NCBI GenBank assembly: GCA_913019905.1
Contig: CAJVZD010000017.1
Span: forward strand, 43,268-107,267
DNA from: an uncultured Cellvibrionales bacterium
Lineage (GTDB): Bacteria > Pseudomonadota > Gammaproteobacteria > Pseudomonadales > Dasaniaceae
Direction: 5' to 3'
DNA length: 64,000 bases
How positions within the stretch are numbered: the first letter of the stretch is position 1; each line of letters opens with the position of its first letter. Positions 63,681 to 64,000 of this stretch are shown piece after piece. A program made the translations under genes and the position numbers. The notes beneath the pieces were generated by a model. The model was given only the letters and a program-made list of their open reading frames with translations, ran no database searches and was not told the DNA's origin.

Positions 63681-64000
63681 ATGTCAGAAGCGTGGATAAT
63701 TGATGCATGTCGTACACCGAGAAGTATCGGCAAAAAGGGGAAAGGGGCTTTATCCAATGAGCACCCACAACATTTAGGTTCTGCGGTTCTTAAAGCGCTG
63801 AAAGAACGTAACAATATTAATACAGCGGAAGTAGACGATATTATCTTTGGTACCAGCTCGCAAGGGGGGCGCCAAGGGGGTGACTTAGGCCGAATGGCGG
63901 CGCTGGACGCAGGTTATGATGTACGTGCCAGTGGCGTGACACTGGATCGTTTTTGCGGTTCGGGGATTACCTCGGTGAATATCGCGGCGGCTAATATCAT
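63681..64000 (+). CDS. acetyl-CoA C-acyltransferase (thiolase), 3' end cut by window
   Basis: The first 106 residues of a thiolase, reading open to the window end. AWIIDACRTPRSIGKKGKGA is the family opening, and LDRFCGSGITSVNIAAANI contains the acyl-accepting Cys92. GRQGGDLGRMAALDAGY fits the long-chain/steroid-type thiolase group. ATG is preceded by GAGAGGAAC. It closes a beta-oxidation cycle by cleaving 3-ketoacyl-CoA. Confidence 0.95.
   Translation, partial: MSEAWIIDACRTPRSIGKKGKGALSNEHPQHLGSAVLKALKERNNINTAEVDDIIFGTSSQGGRQGGDLGRMAALDAGYDVRASGVTLDRFCGSGITSVNIAAANI

Overview
The window looks like a chromosomal segment of a mid-GC marine-type gammaproteobacterium. It has a Pseudomonas-like core-gene order (yciK, mupP, ubiG, mtaD, then gyrA and pheA; and rnm, yciO, scpA, scpB, rluB). 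It also has LexA boxes of the gammaproteobacterial CTGT-N8-ACAG type, a dnaE2/imuAB mutagenesis cassette and an unusually large set of acyl-CoA genes. A member of the Cellvibrionales/Spongiibacteraceae or a relative is my best guess; this is inference from gene content, not a database match. I see no rRNA, tRNA, CRISPR array, phage or full-length insertion sequence.

Left part (1-6.4 kb): three closely related acyl-CoA dehydrogenase paralogues flank a HAD phosphatase and an aminoglycoside-phosphotransferase-like kinase, and a strong terminator closes the block. HAD, kinase and dehydrogenase are the three domains that are fused in animal ACAD10 (kinase plus dehydrogenase in ACAD11). The kinase/dehydrogenase pairing also occurs in the levulinate (lva) pathway of Pseudomonas putida. 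A phosphorylate-then-eliminate route for hydroxyacyl-CoAs is the main metabolic hypothesis of the window. From 6.6 to 24 kb follow a PilZ protein, a lipoprotein beta-propeller with an AHL/penicillin acylase, a crotonase, an RND pump with its adaptor, a reduced chemoreceptor-like protein, an old-yellow-enzyme/MFS/VOC group and another crotonase.

Middle part (24-43 kb): recA (SOS promoter and LexA box visible) and recX, an aldo/keto reductase, a PreP-like M16 protease, several small conserved proteins, a cyclic-nucleotide-binding/rhodanese protein, pdxJ with a periplasmic cyclophilin, an SH3/anchor protein, then rnm-yciO-scpA-scpB-rluB and a GGDEF protein. ScpA and ScpB carry long acidic extensions, and the ScpB tail is a 7-residue (21-bp) repeat array.

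Right part (43-64 kb): yciK-mupP-ubiG-mtaD face gyrA. Between gyrA and pheA, where relatives keep serC, only a decayed serC fragment remains, next to a MITE-like inverted-repeat element abutting the gyrA stop codon. The imuA-imuB-dnaE2 operon is driven from a LexA box centred in a perfect 56-bp palindrome that also holds the imuA start codon and ribosome-binding site. The end of the window returns to acyl-CoA metabolism: two crotonases, a NUDIX hydrolase with an enlarged Nudix box, a MaoC hydratase, an AraC-type regulator and the start of a thiolase.

Basis: gene identities come from recognised motifs and family memory, without database searches. Several starts were moved downstream of the longest reading frame on the basis of ribosome-binding sites and signal peptides.
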